Shown here: in pieces, positions 1 to 11,090 of the stretch
Layout: each line of letters starts with the position of its first letter
How positions within the stretch are numbered: the first letter of the stretch is position 1
From: Ditylenchus dipsaci
Taxonomy: Eukaryota > Nematoda > Chromadorea > Rhabditida > Anguinidae
DNA length: 64,000 nucleotides
Direction: 5' to 3'
Assembly: GCA_004194705.1 (NCBI GenBank)
Contig: SADC01000821.1
Span: 1 to 64,000, forward strand
Translations under genes and position numbers: made by a program
The notes under the pieces: generated by a model
Database searches by the model: none
What the model was told of the DNA's origin: nothing
The model's input: only the letters and a program-made list of their open reading frames with translations

Positions 1-597
1 AAAAGACAAAAAGAATGATACCAAGGTCGATTTTGAGTCGAAAGACTGATAATCGTGTCGAGACCATATAATATCATTCTTTTTTTTTTCGATGAAAACA
101 TGCGAATTTCAGTACACGAATTTCGACTGTTTTTGTTTTTGTACAGAAGGCGAAAAACAGTCGAATTCGAGTCATTTTATTTGAAAACTTACAATATCGA
201 ATCACACGTTTTTTAGCTAAAAATGTGAAAATAGTAGCTGAAAATAGAAAATTTTAAAATTAAAAATGGGGGGAATTATTGCCTGACTATTTTAAAAAAA
301 TTTGCTCAAAATTTGGTATAAATTTAAATTTTTGTTGTCAATTTTTTTAAAATTTGCTGATTTTTATGTTAAAAAGGGCTATAAAAAGAGGTATATTTTA
401 TGTTTGAAAACGGGGGAAATTTTTGTCCTGTGAATTTTTGAAATGGGATGGTGTCAAAATTGGTAAAATTCTGCATTTGCCACCAAATTGGTGAATTTCC
501 CGCTTCTTATGTCGAAAAAGCCCTTAAAAAGGGGTTTTTTTAATTTGGGAGGAGGGAATATGGCTGTCCTAGAAATAGCTTTCTATTACTACTCATG
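1..597. repeat. Direct repeat, left copy
   Basis: The stretch from about 245 to 590 matches 1790-2140, and shorter pieces of 1-100 match 1670-1760. Shared landmarks are GGGGGAAATTTTTGTCCTG, a CCACCAAATTGG box and GGAGGAGGGAATATGG. The copies differ by scattered substitutions and homopolymer changes, so the repeat is not recent. No coding frame is convincing. Confidence 0.6.
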
Positions 598-1659
598 AAT
601 CACATGGCATGAATTGTTTAAAGAGATTTGTTTATAATCTTCGGTAGTTCACTGTATTCTTCTTGCCGATGCTATGTTATGACTGAGATCTAAAGATAGC
701 TTGTCTATTGGTTAAGCTTTAAGTTTGAGAAGGGGGATTTTGATATTTTGGGAATTGTTTTCAAGTGCAGCTTTAAAAATATTTGCATTAGCGACGGATA
801 TTCCACCTTAAGTTTCTCTTAAAAAATTAGTTAATAGCTACGTAGATTACTCGATTTTATCGCCGCATTCGATAACACAAGCGGACAAACAAATTTGACA
901 ATGGATACAGGCACAAAGAAGTGCTTTTACTTAGATTCCTCTTCGATGGGCAAGATTTTGAGTCGACCGTCTTGAAGTAATACATAGCCTGAAAACGCAG
1001 TTTGAAAAAGTTTCAGTTTCATTTTCCAAGTTAAGATAAAAACGTGCCTTTGTAGCTCGAAGACACATATTTGTTGTTCTCACTCACTTTGTTGAACACG
1101 TTTTGTAAATATTTCACTGAATTATCCAACTTGAACGACTGGTCATTACTTGAACTCTCTTCTGAACAAAACATTACTTAGCAGAGGTCTGTTGTGTTAA
1201 CCGTTTATAAATTTCTGATGTGGGAATAGTGCTCGTTTAAAACAACCTTGGCCTGATGTCCACCACCATCCCATTTCGTGAATCGTTCGTCCGGTGAATA
1301 CAGTATACCGTAATTTGCTTTCATATTTCTGCAAGAGCATAGCTTGTCGTAATCGACTATTTTACAATAGCAGGGGTGAATCAGCAGATTTCTGGCGCAA
1401 CAGACGATGCTAACATGACAAGCTAAAATTTTATCACATATGACATAGTCTGTATTGTATTGCAAATTATACCGTGTATTGACTTTTGAGATGAATGAAC
1501 AAACTTCCAATAATGTGCGCATTATGATTAAGAGTCTCTTGGACGCGTCACTGTCAAAAGTAAGTAAAAGGAAGTGTGAAAAGAGTGAAAAAATTTATCA
1601 TTTTTACGGTTATATAAAAATTTTAGCTTAAAAAAGGCGAAAACCTAGTAAAACTAATA
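598..1659. other. No gene recognised
   Basis: AT-rich sequence between the two direct repeats. A minus-strand open frame at 1205-1522 has no recognisable domain, no splice context and no paralogue in the window, so I do not call it a gene. Confidence 0.5.
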
Positions 1660-2143
1660 AATTTATTATTTTACATAAAAAGGTCGACAATTTGATACCA
1701 AACTCGATTTTTATGTCGTGTACTGAATTTCTTGTCGAGACCAATATACAAATATTTTTCGCCTAATTTATTATAATATTTATATACTAATATTATTATT
1801 TTTTTGAATTGAATTTGAAAGGGGATTATTGTCCTGACTTTTCGAAATTTTTTGTCGAAATTTGGTATAATTTCGAATTTTTTATTGTCAATTTTTCAAA
1901 TTTGTCACTTTTTATTGAAAAAAGGCTACAAAAAGAGGTATATTTTTATGTTTGAAAACGGGGGAAATTTTTGTCCTGTGAAATTTTGAATGGGATGGTG
2001 TCAAAATTGGTAAAAATTCTGCATTTTGCCACCAAATTGGCGAATTTCCCGCTTCTTATGTAAAAAAGGCCCTTAAAAAAGGGTTTTTTAATTTGGAGGA
2101 GGGAATATGGGCTGTCCTAGAAATAGCCTTTCTATACTACGGA
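1660..2143. repeat. Direct repeat, right copy
   Basis: Right partner of the repeat at 1-597. The two could be diverged copies of one repeat or a tandem duplication. I see no TG...CA ends, primer-binding site or polyprotein, so an LTR element is not supported. The 320 bp that follow (2144-2464) hold nothing I recognise. Confidence 0.55.
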
Positions 2144-2464
2144 TATTAATATTCGAACCCAGAATTTACATTAATTGTTAGTACAAGGGGGCCCAAATTT
2201 TCGCTGGATTGGTTTCGCTCATATCTTCTTCCATTGATTGTGTCTAGGCGAGATCTTTTTTCATTTAAAAGAGGACACTCCTGGCAATCGAACGACGTCA
2301 AATATGCATAATGGCATTTGAAAAAAAATGAACAAAAAAAAAACAAATCTTGACAATGAAAAGTACAAATCTCGTTCCATATACGAAAGTATTCATCAAT
2401 GCTTCTTCCTTGGAGATCAATGCATAGTTGAACTAGCCGACCGTAGCTGTTAATTCTTGCTGTA

Positions 2465-3428
2465 CAGTCGACCCCCGCTATAGTGACACCTCGATATAAG
2501 AACACCCTCGCTATAGTGACACTTCGCAGACGATTTGGTTGGTTTTGTCTAAAACGCCTTAGACTAGACCCGCGCTATAGTGACACCTCGCTATAAGAAC
2601 ACCCTCGCTAAAGTGACACTTCGCAGACGATTTGGTTGGTTTTGTCTAAAACGCCTTAGACTAGACCCCCGCTATAGTGACACTCCAATATAGTGACACC
2701 CTCGCTATAGTGACACCCCAGGCCGGTCCCAACAAATAAAAATACCCTCAATTGTGACACACGTCAAGTTTTGTTAATTAAAGTTGCAACTTTAAGTGAA
2801 AGTTCTTTTAAAAACGAATTTCGAGCTCTCCGTGAATTTCTTCCATATTAATTACGTGGTTTTTGCTTTGTTTTTGCTGCCAATATCCAACCCAATGATG
2901 TACATAATGCCGAAAAGCTGTAGTACAGTCTAAAAATGTCCTACAGTCTTGATTAATATTTGCAATTGTAGTGCAGTTTCTCGGCATTATTCTTGTGACT
3001 GCTTTAATGAAATTTATTCATTTCGGTTTTCTCTCAGGAAACACTATTATTTCGCTATTTAGGCCCGCAACTATCAATTTAGAGCTTGAAAAAATGTGTA
3101 CGTTAATTCCAGAATCGCGAGTCTAAATGGAGAATTTATAGTGTTTCCTTGACTAACCTTCGATCAGCAAAATCTACATGTTTAGATTATACTGACGCAT
3201 CAGAGCTGTCAAAAGACTTTGAAAATTGGGTTGAAAAGTGTTAGACCCTAGACAGTATGAGCGTTTGGTTTATACATAAAATCGACAGGTGACTGTATTA
3301 CCATTTGCTAAACCCTCGATATAGTGACACTTTTCAAGAAACTTTTTGAAAACCCTCGCTACAGGGACACCCCGCTATAGTGACACCCCAAGGCCGGTCC
3401 GAGGGTGTCACTATAGCGGGGTTGACTG
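2465..3428. mobile_element. TA-target MITE, CAGTCGACCCCCGCTATAG type
   Basis: Terminal inverted repeats begin CAGTCGACCCCCGCTATAGT on the left and read GGGGTTGACTG on the right, with TA on both sides. Inside the left end, a roughly 100-bp block containing CTATAGTGACAC and CGCAGACGATTTGG is present twice in tandem. The interior is AT-rich and non-coding. A second copy lies inverted at 52284-53224. Target choice and TIRs fit a Tc1/mariner/pogo-type non-autonomous element. Confidence 0.85.
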
Positions 3429-3990
3429 TACCATTTTTAGGGAAATTTATTGGAAATGCTCGGAAAATTATTTGCTTCAGTTTATTGAGATCGGCTACTT
3501 GTCTGGTGAACTTGGTCTTTCATCCAGCCATATAAATAATGGCAGGGAATGAAATCAAGCAAAAGTTTAACACGTAAGCAAAGCACGTTAGCAAAACTAA
3601 CAAAATGAGTAATATGAGTAAAATCATTGTATTTTTACTGTTTATGTCTAGGTGTCTTCAAATAAGACTTTTATACAAATTCGACACCAATCAATTTTTC
3701 ATTTATTCCCTTTTCAAACCAAAAAGAAAAAATTCGACAAAACGCTGAAAAATACAAAACTTGCGAACAAAATTCGACGGCAGGAAAAAATTGCGCCACC
3801 TTGTGTTTGTCTGTATGAAAATGTTTTCAAATCAGCAACCACCTAGCTATTTATCTAGTCAACCCCTGACTGCAAAGGGGAGAAGGAATAGCATTAGTTT
3901 CTCTAACCATCTGCCTGCGCCATAGCCCATTCATTTATTTAGCAAGGGAAGAAAAGAGTATACATAATAGAGTTTCCCTTCAATTTCCGT
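3429..3990. other. No gene recognised
   Basis: Plain AT-rich spacer between the MITE and the 5S rRNA gene. Open frames at 3346-3552 and 3652-3846 have no domain or splice support. Confidence 0.5.
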
Positions 3991-4109
3991 GCTTACGACC
4001 ATACCACGTTGAAAGTACGCCATCCCGTCCGATCTGGCAATGTCAAGCAACGTTGGGCTCGACTAGTACTTGGATCGGAGACGTCCTGGGAATCTCGGCT
4101 GTTGTAAGC
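3991..4109 (+). rRNA. 5S ribosomal RNA gene
   Basis: A 119-bp sequence starts GCTTACGACCATACCACG and ends GGCTGTTGTAAGC. The two ends pair as helix I. It contains the conserved CCATCCCGTCCGATCTGG and AAGCAACGTTGGGC regions, and the GTACTTGGATCGGAGACG internal control region used by TFIIIA and Pol III. It closely resembles nematode 5S rRNA from memory of the C. elegans gene. A T run follows directly. Whether this single copy is active cannot be told; no second copy or spliced-leader gene is seen beside it. Confidence 0.93.
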
Positions 4110-4115
4110 TTTTTT
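4110..4115 (+). terminator. Pol III T-run terminator
   Basis: Six T residues directly after the 5S coding end, the usual Pol III stop signal. Confidence 0.8.
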
Positions 4116-4274
4116 GCGAATTTGTAGCAAACTACTTTGATTATGTTATTGCCCTTCATAAATGTGACCAAATATACTTTTAAAATATTTATTTTTAAAT
4201 GTTTCACATATTTGGTTGACAACCCATGTCTCCGCTAGCTCAACTCATTTACAAGTAAATCAACTACGCTGAAG

Positions 4275-4501
4275 GCTAAATTGAACCTGGGCCCCCCCCC
4301 CAGTCAAATCAGCTTGGGGGACCAAGGCATTTTTTTTTGAAAAATTTTTATACCATTATTTTCATCATAACGGAATAAAAAACCTTTTAAAATCATATTT
4401 ATACGAAAAAATTAATGGTATAAAAATTTTTCAAAAAAAATTGCCTTGGTCCCCCAAGCTGATTTGACTGGGGGGGGGGTGGCTCAGGTTCAAGTGCTCC
4501 A
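4275..4501. mobile_element. Palindromic MITE with 8-bp target duplication
   Basis: Flanked by CGCTGAAG at 4267-4274 and 4502-4509. The matching site in the second segmental copy (near 8874) lacks the element, so insertion is proven. The arms run from TTGAACCTGGGCC through CAGTCAAATCAGCTTGGGGG and ACCAAGGCA, and return in reverse complement. A second copy interrupts a tRNA-like gene at 25855-26127. Confidence 0.88.
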
Positions 4502-4689
4502 CGCTGAAGACGAGTCTGGTGTCGAATCAAGGATTTGCTAACAAGTGAAGATTTGAAGAAGTTCGTGATACACCTTCAGTAATTGTTTTGCCTGTATAAT
4601 GCGTCGTGTACGCAATTTTTTTCAGCATCTTGTTCAGCGTGAAACTCATAGTTTGTTAAACGCATAGTTCAGTACACACGGTTTATCCG

Positions 4690-4798
4690 ATGTTAAAAAA
4701 CCTGTCGCGACTAAGCAAGTCTTTTGGAGTGGATGGCACATCCTCAGTCGGAAAAGCAGTGATCGAAACAGAGAGAGACGCCAGTAGCAAAAAAATTG
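4690..4798 (+). CDS. Possible short first exon (unrecognised)
   Basis: An ATG-started frame of about 36 codons (starting MLKNLSRLSKSFGVDG) ends at a possible GTAACA donor. The same frame is kept in the second segmental copy at 9063. No downstream exon could be joined with confidence and no family is recognised. The opposite strand of the same stretch reads like a signal peptide in both copies, so neither reading is secure. Confidence 0.2.
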
Positions 4799-5598
4799 GT
4801 AACACTATAGAATACCTCCCCCCCCTAGCTAACGAAAAATTTACTTTTCCTGAAGAGGAAGGACCCGTCCATTTTGATTCTCGTGCTCTGAATAGGCACG
4901 AAGCACTTTGGTTTCCGAAAAATCGAAAAAAAAATTTCGATTTGCCTTGGTCCCCAAGGTAAAAAAATTTAGAAAAATTCAAAAAAAAATATTTTTTGAA
5001 TTCCCGCCAGAATATTTTTGAACGGATTAGGGCTGTATTGGGAGGGAAAGGGAATAAAAGGGGCCACTTTCATGGAAAAATTGTTAAAAAAGTGAATTCT
5101 TGACTATTTTGGATGTCCTACCATGTTTTTCAACTGGGCCGTGACAAAAAAGACTTTATATGCATTTTATGGTCAAGAGTACTTCTCGGAATCATGTCTA
5201 AGGTAAGTGAGTGCGTGGCGCCCGGTGCCGAATTTCCAAAAAAGCCTGTTGAGATTTAGGCTAAATAGAACTTTAACCGCACTCACAATCCCACTCACTT
5301 GAACCTGAACCTCACTCCTAAACTCTGAGATATGCGGTAATAAAGGCTTCGCCTCAATGTTGACTTTTAAGTCTTAGTCTTTGACTGTTAGGACCACTGT
5401 TTCCTTCAGGTGGTCGCATTTTAGTACATTGTTTAATTTTTTTAATAACTTTTTTTCATAAAAAATTTTCAGCTAAAAAATGATCAAAAGAGCCATGAAA
5501 TTGTTTGCTTTTTTTAATATTTTTGAAATTTTGAAAATTTTCACGGCTTTCTAGTGTACAAAGACAGCACGCCTACTCCCTCAGTGCACTAGACAAAA

Positions 5599-5886
5599 CG
5601 GATTTTCAAAAAACTGGTTACTGAATATACTTTGACTGATATCAGGTACATTTTTGTAAAATTAGACAAGCGAGGTCAGAAAATAAATTAAATTCTAGAA
5701 CACTTTGTAAAATACCTAGATGAATACAGACAAAATAGAAAACTGGTGATTAGATTGGATGTTTTTGAAGAACGTTTATTTAATTGGTACAAAAAGTGTG
5801 GATTTGCTATTAAAGATGACAGTTATGATTTGAAAAGTAAGGGAACCACAATGACAAAAACTTTTGAAGAATCAGTTCCTGTTTAA
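5599..5886 (+). pseudogene. GNAT-type acetyltransferase remnant, copy 1
   Basis: The frame reads RIFKKLVTEYTLTDIRYIFV, then a KRGQKIN segment, one in-frame TAA, ILEHFVKYLDEY, and LVIRLDVFEERLFNWYKKCGF-like sequence before a stop at 5884-5886. The R-G-x-K-I stretch resembles GNAT motif A (acetyl-CoA pyrophosphate loop), and the LDVFEE...WYKKCGF stretch resembles motif B. GNAT enzymes move acetyl from acetyl-CoA to an amine; the substrate is unknown here. The in-frame stop sits at the same place in copy 2, so decay preceded the duplication, unless a splice I do not see skips it. No intact N-terminal half was found. The family call rests on motif shape only. Confidence 0.45.
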
Positions 5887-6178
5887 ACAAGGTGACTATT
5901 GTGAGCCTTGATTCGTGTAACAAAATAGTTTTTACAGGAATGCAAACAAAATAAATATTAGTAGAAAACTATTATTGACAAAATAAAATATATAATTATT
6001 TGCCTTTTTTGAACAATGCTTTAGAAAGAAAAAATTAAGACTCCAATGACGGTTTGGGTGTGAAAATGTGTAGTATCTAAAGCATAATTAAATTCTGAAC
6101 AACTCTAGAAAAAAAATTCTGTATCGACCGTTAGTCATAAAACGGAACACCTATTTAAAATTTTATTGCCCAAAAATG

Positions 6179-6661
6179 ACTGTTTTCGTAACACTAACAG
6201 GACGGATTGCTACATTGGTATCTTCTGGTTTAGAATTTCATGGTGAACACGAACGTACCAGTCGTTTTTCAATTTTAGATCCGAAATTTTCAGCTGCGCA
6301 CCTTTGTAAATTCGTGATAATTTGTTATTCGAATCGTATTTAGCATGGTCGGTTTACTTAAAAAACTGCTCTTGAAATTTAAAAGTCATCGTCAAAATTC
6401 AAATACCTCTCGAGACAACAAATATTCAAACTGGGGAGAATTTCTCCATTTGAATAATTTGCTGTGTTGAGAGGAATTTGAATTTCGACGATGACTTTTC
6501 AAGCAAATCGACTGTGCTAACAAATTATTACGAATTTAGAAAGGTGCGCAGCTGAAAATTTCGAATCTAAAATTGAAAACGACTGGTTCCATCGTGTTCA
6601 CCATGAAATTCTAAACCAGAAGATACCAATGTAGCAATCCGTCCTGCTAGTGTCAAACAGC
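6179..6661. mobile_element. Fold-back element in segmental copy 1
   Basis: Two arms of about 200 bp are reverse complements. Left landmarks are ACTAACAGGACGGATTGC and ATTTCATGGTGAACACG; the right arm returns both. It is absent from the aligned part of copy 2. I could not fix a target duplication. Non-coding. Confidence 0.7.
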
Positions 6662-6824
6662 TAATTGACTTACTTTCTACAATCATTTATTGCAAGTTTG
6701 AAGAGGCATACCAGCGCGTTACACCGCAATTAATGTTGGACCAGCAATTTATTTTTCTTGCGACTGTTTTTTATATGCGTTCTACCTAATCCGACGAAAG
6801 TTTTCTGCCTACTTTTTAAAAGTA

Positions 6825-7066
6825 CCGTATTTGCTGTGATAATCGGCCATGGCCATTTATTTTTCGACCCCTTAAAATTGAAAAAAAAAAGTTTCGATTT
6901 TGAGATTTTTTGGTGCTCAACCACAATCTCAAAAGTGGAATCATGAGGGCTCATGGTAACTAAGAAAATGCAAACAACAGATCTGCAAAATATTGACTCT
7001 GGGCTGAGATATAGGCCCTGGAGGTGGCCGTTTGATAATGAGTGGCCGATTATTAGAGCAGTACGG
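6825..7066. mobile_element. TA-target MITE, CCGTATTTGC type
   Basis: The left end CCGTATTTGCTGTGATAATC follows TA, and the right end returns GGCCGATTATTAGAGCAGTA. The interior contains a GATTTTTTGGTGCTCAACC block and ATCTGCAAAATATTGACTC, both recurring in related MITEs in this window. The same element stands at 12624-12901 in segmental copy 2, so it predates the duplication. Confidence 0.75.
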
Positions 7067-7272
7067 TGATTTAATGTCATAAATATCAGATTTCAGTTAT
7101 GACGAGTGAAAAAAGGATGATTTTTGAAAAACTGGTCCCCTTAATTTGCGATGCAACGCGCTAGTATGCCCCTTTAATATCAATCTGAAGAGCGATTCTC
7201 TGCACTTTCAAATAAGCTCTTAACTTGTTCATTAGCACACTATTTGTTTTGGCTAGTTTGACCACTATCTTA

Positions 7273-7706
7273 TGGCTCATTTATAACGTTGTCGTTGTCG
7301 TTGTCGTTGGAAAAAATGTTTTATAAAGGCACTTTTACGCCAACGACAACGACAACGCCAACGACGACCTATTTATAAAAAATCCAACGACAACGCCAAC
7401 GACAACGACGAAGCCAACGACAACGAAATTTTTCTTTTCAAGTTGGAGAAGTTTTGCATTTTAAGTCAGAATTTTAAGGATTTACTATATTCTCCACACG
7501 TTTTCCCTTAAAACTTCGTCTGAGAATGCGAAATTTGTCCAATTTTGAATGAAAAATTTTGTTGTCCTTGGCATTGTCGTTGTCGTTGGCGTTGTCGTTG
7601 GATTTTTTATAAATAGGTCGTCGTTTGTCGTTGTCGTCGTCGTTGGCGAAAAAAGGTTTTATAAAAAAATATTCCAACGACAACGACGACGTTTATAAAT
7701 GAGCCA
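7273..7706. mobile_element. PIF/Harbinger-like MITE with TTA duplication
   Basis: TIR TGGCTCATTTATAA on the left and TTTATAAATGAGCCA on the right, flanked by TTA at 7270-7272 and 7707-7709. Segmental copy 2 has the empty site near 13090. The arms are built of the reiterated word CAACGACAACG. A second copy with its own TTA flanks is at 57134-57561. A 3-bp TWA duplication is the habit of the PIF/Harbinger group. Confidence 0.87.
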
Positions 7707-8056
7707 TTAGGTAAATTTGGATCGCAGATTCCGAATCTGGCGCTAAAAAAGACAAATTACCGGGAAAATTTGTCAAACGAGCCGAAATAAATGGCGTGCC
7801 ACCACGTGGGATCGAACCTGTGCACCAACGCCACACCCGGCTTTTTTACAAACCAGAAGCAGAAGAATAGAAAAATTTTGGATTTTTTAAACTTTGAATT
7901 CTGAATTTTTAAACCTGAATGCTTTACGCCCTCCCCTTTAAGTAAAAAGGAATAACAATAAATTATCAATACTTATTTATTGCTTTTCAAAAATTTGACA
8001 TTTACAATAAACAATTTAGGTACTCTACAAATATATAGAGGGTTTGTCTGTTGAAG

Positions 8057-8683
8057 TTACACCCTTAAACTTTTCTTGTAGTAGTCATTTTTAATTTCCG
8101 TGCGGTTCTCTCTGTACACTTTCTCCAACACCGTCACTCTTCTCTTCATTGTGCTGCTTTTGGTCTGTAAATAATAAAAAAAATATTAAAATATGACAAA
8201 TTAAAACTCCCAATTTCGGTCTAGTAAAAAAATTTATCGTTAATTACAGACTTCAATTAAATTTTTTCCGCTCAGTTTTCTGAAAATTTTTTTATCTCCG
8301 CTAAAAAGATGGACATTTAAAAGCATCTGAGCAAAATTTAATTTTTCATTTTAATTGTGTTTCTCGTTTGGTTGGAACATTTTTCAATAAAATGCCAAAA
8401 ATCACTCTGTACTTTGATCATTTTTTAACAAGTAGTAAAAGGGAAATTTCTACTTACTCTAAATGTGTCGTAGAGTCGATCCAGCTCCTCGTCCAATGAC
8501 TTTATAGTATTGCCCTATAACAGAAGAAAATCGGGAATTTTTCGTTGAAGAGCTAGAAGACTATTTTACCAAAATATCAAAGTCTCATTGAGACTTTGAG
8601 ACCCGATGATTTGTTGTTGACCAAGCTGCTCCAAAGCATTGCTTCCTACGTTCACCTTGTCTCTTTCACGTAGTATTCTCTGG
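8057..8683 (-). pseudogene. Small helical-protein gene, frame-broken copy
   Basis: Same three exons as the copy at 15345-15965: 8570-8683, 8458-8514 and 8057-8164, read on the minus strand with GTAAGT and GTAAAA donors and TTATAG and TTACAG acceptors. Relative to copy 2 it lacks single bases in two A runs (near 8573 and 8676), which break the frame in the first exon. The last exon runs three codons longer than in copy 2. Product as described for copy 2. Confidence 0.5.
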
Positions 8684-8724
8684 CTCCAAATTGAAAATTA
8701 TTTAAATCATTAAATATATTTTGA

Positions 8725-8794
8725 CAGTCAAATCTCTTTAAATCGCCACCCTGAAGGTCGGTCTCTTGGAATGGTGGTCGTGATAGATTTGACT
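8725..8794. mobile_element. Very short CAGTCAAATCTCT hairpin
   Basis: CAGTCAAATCTCTTTAAATC at the left and TAGATTTGACT at the right enclose about 45 bp. It looks like the bare ends of a CAGTC-type TA MITE. The same unit stands at about 16004-16075 in segmental copy 2. Confidence 0.5.
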
Positions 8795-9671
8795 TTCAAA
8801 GATCATAGCCGTCGGCGGCTATGGTCTTTTTCACAGGGGGGATACATGTTACTTAGGATTTTTGAATCAAATACGCTGAAGACGAGTCCGGTGTCAAATC
8901 AAGGATTTGCTAACAAGTGAAGATTTGAAGAAGTTCGTGATACACCTTCAGTAATTGTTTTGCCTGTTATAATGCGTCGTGTACGCAATTTTTTTCAGCC
9001 ATCTTGTTCAGCGTGAAACTCATAGTTTGTTAAACGCATAGTTCAGTACACACGGTTTATCCGATGTTAAAAAACCTGTCGCGACTAAGCAAGTCTTTTG
9101 GAGTGGATGGCACATCCTCAGTCGGAAAAGCAGTGATCGAAACAGAGAGAGACGCCAGTAGCAAAAAAATGGTAACACTATAGAATACCCCCCCCCTAGC
9201 TAACGAAAAATTTACTTTTCCTGAAGAGGAAAGGACCCGCCCCATTTTGATTCTCGTGCTCTGAATAAGCACGGAAGCACTTTGGTTTTCGAAAAATCGA
9301 AAAAAAATTTCGATTTGCCTTGGTCCCCCAGGTAAAAAATTTAGAAAAATTCAAAAAAATATTTTTTTGAATTCCCGCCAAAATATTTTTGAACGGATTT
9401 AGGGCTGTATTGGGAGGGAAAGGAATAAAAGAGGGCTGACATCAGACTGAGCCTTTCAAAATTCATTTTGTTGACAATTCAGCCTTTTGACAACTCATCC
9501 TTTTGACAACTCAGACTTTTGACAATTCGGCTTTTCAAATTCAAATTTTTGATTATCGTGTCGAAACAACATTGTAATTATTGACAACTCATCCGTATTT
9601 AGATTCGTATTGTTGTATATTCTTACTTATTAGCACCCATATATCTTTTCGGATGTATCTTCACTCTATAC

Positions 9672-9905
9672 CAGTGTTTTCAAAAATGAGAATACAGAAT
9701 TAGAATGAGAATTTCTCATAATTCGGTTTTTTCATGAAAAATGCCAAATCTGATATAGATGATCTATACTTAGAATTAAAAAGTAGATATAGGTCATCCA
9801 TATCAGATTGGCATTTTTCCATGAAAAAATTGAGTTATGAGCAATTCTCATTCTGACAATTCTCATTCTCATTCTGTATTCTCATTCTCATTTTTGAAAA
9901 CACTG
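9672..9905. mobile_element. hAT-like MITE, CAGTGTTTTCAAAA TIR
   Basis: Ends CAGTGTTTTCAAAA and TTTTGAAAACACTG. Flanks CTCTATAC and CTCTTACT form an imperfect 8-bp duplication. The arms are made of repeated ATTCTCATTCTC words around a palindrome with GATATAGATGA. It is nested inside 9434-11516. A second element with the same ends but a different interior is at 23996-24138. Confidence 0.75.
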
Positions 9906-9911
9906 CTCTTA

Positions 9912-9956
9912 CTATATGTATATACTATACGTATATGCTATACTATATGTATATGG
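9912..9956. repeat. TATA-rich simple repeat
   Basis: About 45 bp of TATATGTATATACTATACG-type sequence between two nested elements. Confidence 0.7.
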
Positions 9957-10640
9957 CCATTGGTTGGAGTTTCGAACCAGCAACCTTGGTGATGAGTATA
10001 TGGACCTCTTCACCAATCAAACACTCGAAATTATAATAAAAAAATAAGGTATGCGCCCAGGTGGACTTGAACCAGCAACCTCTGCATCACCCCTTAGAAT
10101 CGCTCAGAACCCCATCCAGAGAGACCAAACCAAGTGGTCGTCCACTTGGATCGAAATTTTTTTCAAGGTTTTCGGGTTCCAAAACAATTTTTGTGCACTA
10201 AGTCGACCACGCTGAAGATGGTTTGATAGTGGTAAAATCACGTTTTATCGAGAAATTTTTGAGTTATTGCTAATTCTTGATTTTGAAAAATCAATCGTTA
10301 GCAATAGCTCAAAATTTCTCGATAAAACGTGATTTTACCACTATCAAACCATCTTCAGCGTGGTCGACTTAGTGCACAAAAATTGTTTTGGAACCCGAAA
10401 ACCGTGAAAAAAAATTCGATCCAAGTTGACGACCACTTGGTTTGTCTCTCTGGATGGGTTCTGAGCGATTCTAAGGGGTGATGCAGAGGTTGCTGGTTCA
10501 AATCCACCTAGTCACGTACCTCATTTTACCATAATTTTAGATATAAAAAGACAAGCGCTTGACTTTTCAGGTCAATTGGGTGGATATACCCTACTCTGGA
10601 GTTACCTGGATATCAACCTGTCCAGGTGGTAACCACCATA
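9957..10640. repeat. Fold-back with tRNA-like B-box ends
   Basis: Two arms of about 220 bp, containing GTGGTCGTCCACTTGG, CACGCTGAAGATGG and AAATCACGTTTTATCGAG, meet at about 10285. Each arm has, near its outer end, a GGTTCAAATCC-like sequence that matches a Pol III B box. A related copy is at 48215-48860 and a half copy at 59670-59790. The nature of the mobilising enzyme is not evident. Confidence 0.7.
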
Positions 10641-11090
10641 AGTTTGGGGTCGGATAGATAAAACTGCTTTTTCGGTCTTGACAAGCCCATTCCTCACACA
10701 AATTTTAGTTTGGAAAAATTGATTTTCATTTAAAATTAACCATTTTATTTTAGGCCATCCAGTTGGATGGCCAGGTGGTACCACCTGGCGAGGTGGTAGC
10801 TTAAAGTTGAAGCGTGTGAAATCTCAACTTTGGACTTAAAAAAATCCAATCACTCACACAATTTTAAGTTAGAAAAATCGGTTTATTTTTTATTCTTAAG
10901 AAATTTTAACTTTCAGGCCATCCAGGCGGATATTCATCTGACCAAGAGTAACCCACCGCACGTTTTGGGGTTTGCGTGGGTGAAATATTGATTTCGGTCT
11001 TAACAAACCTGATTCTCCACACAATTTTAAGTTAGAAAAACATGTTATTTTTTATTTTTAAGAAATTTTTATTTCTCATTTATGGGTTTG
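10640..11090. repeat. Three diverged tandem units of about 160 bp
   Basis: A block containing CACACAATTTTAAGTTAG recurs at about 10690, 10850 and 11015. Each unit also holds a GGCCATCCAG or related stretch. Units are clearly diverged. This lies inside the 9434-11516 element. Confidence 0.6.

Larger units (their letters stand above)
4502..8870. repeat. Tandem segmental duplication, copy 1
   Basis: About 4.4 kb that is repeated in the same order at 8871-16143. Both begin CGCTGAAGACGAGTC and end near ATGTTACTTAGGATTTTTGA. Copy 1 alone carries the fold-back at 6179-6661 and the MITE at 7273-7706. Copy 2 alone carries the insertions at 9434-11516 and 13245-15126. Segments 5985-6800 and 12435-12610 do not align. 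Confidence 0.9.

Noticed and set aside
1..2143. LTR pair of a retrotransposon
   Set aside because: Repeat copies are diverged, have no TG/CA ends or primer-binding site, and enclose no gag or pol.
4683..4982. Minus-strand signal-peptide-like frame (IFLLLASLSVSITAFP) in both segmental copies
   Set aside because: Frame before the hydrophobic part differs between copies and runs through a MITE-like core; conservation is explained by the duplication.
7741..7860. tRNA gene near GGTTCGATCCC on the minus strand
   Set aside because: Only a B-box-like stretch is present; acceptor pairing and an anticodon arm are not found at the right distances.
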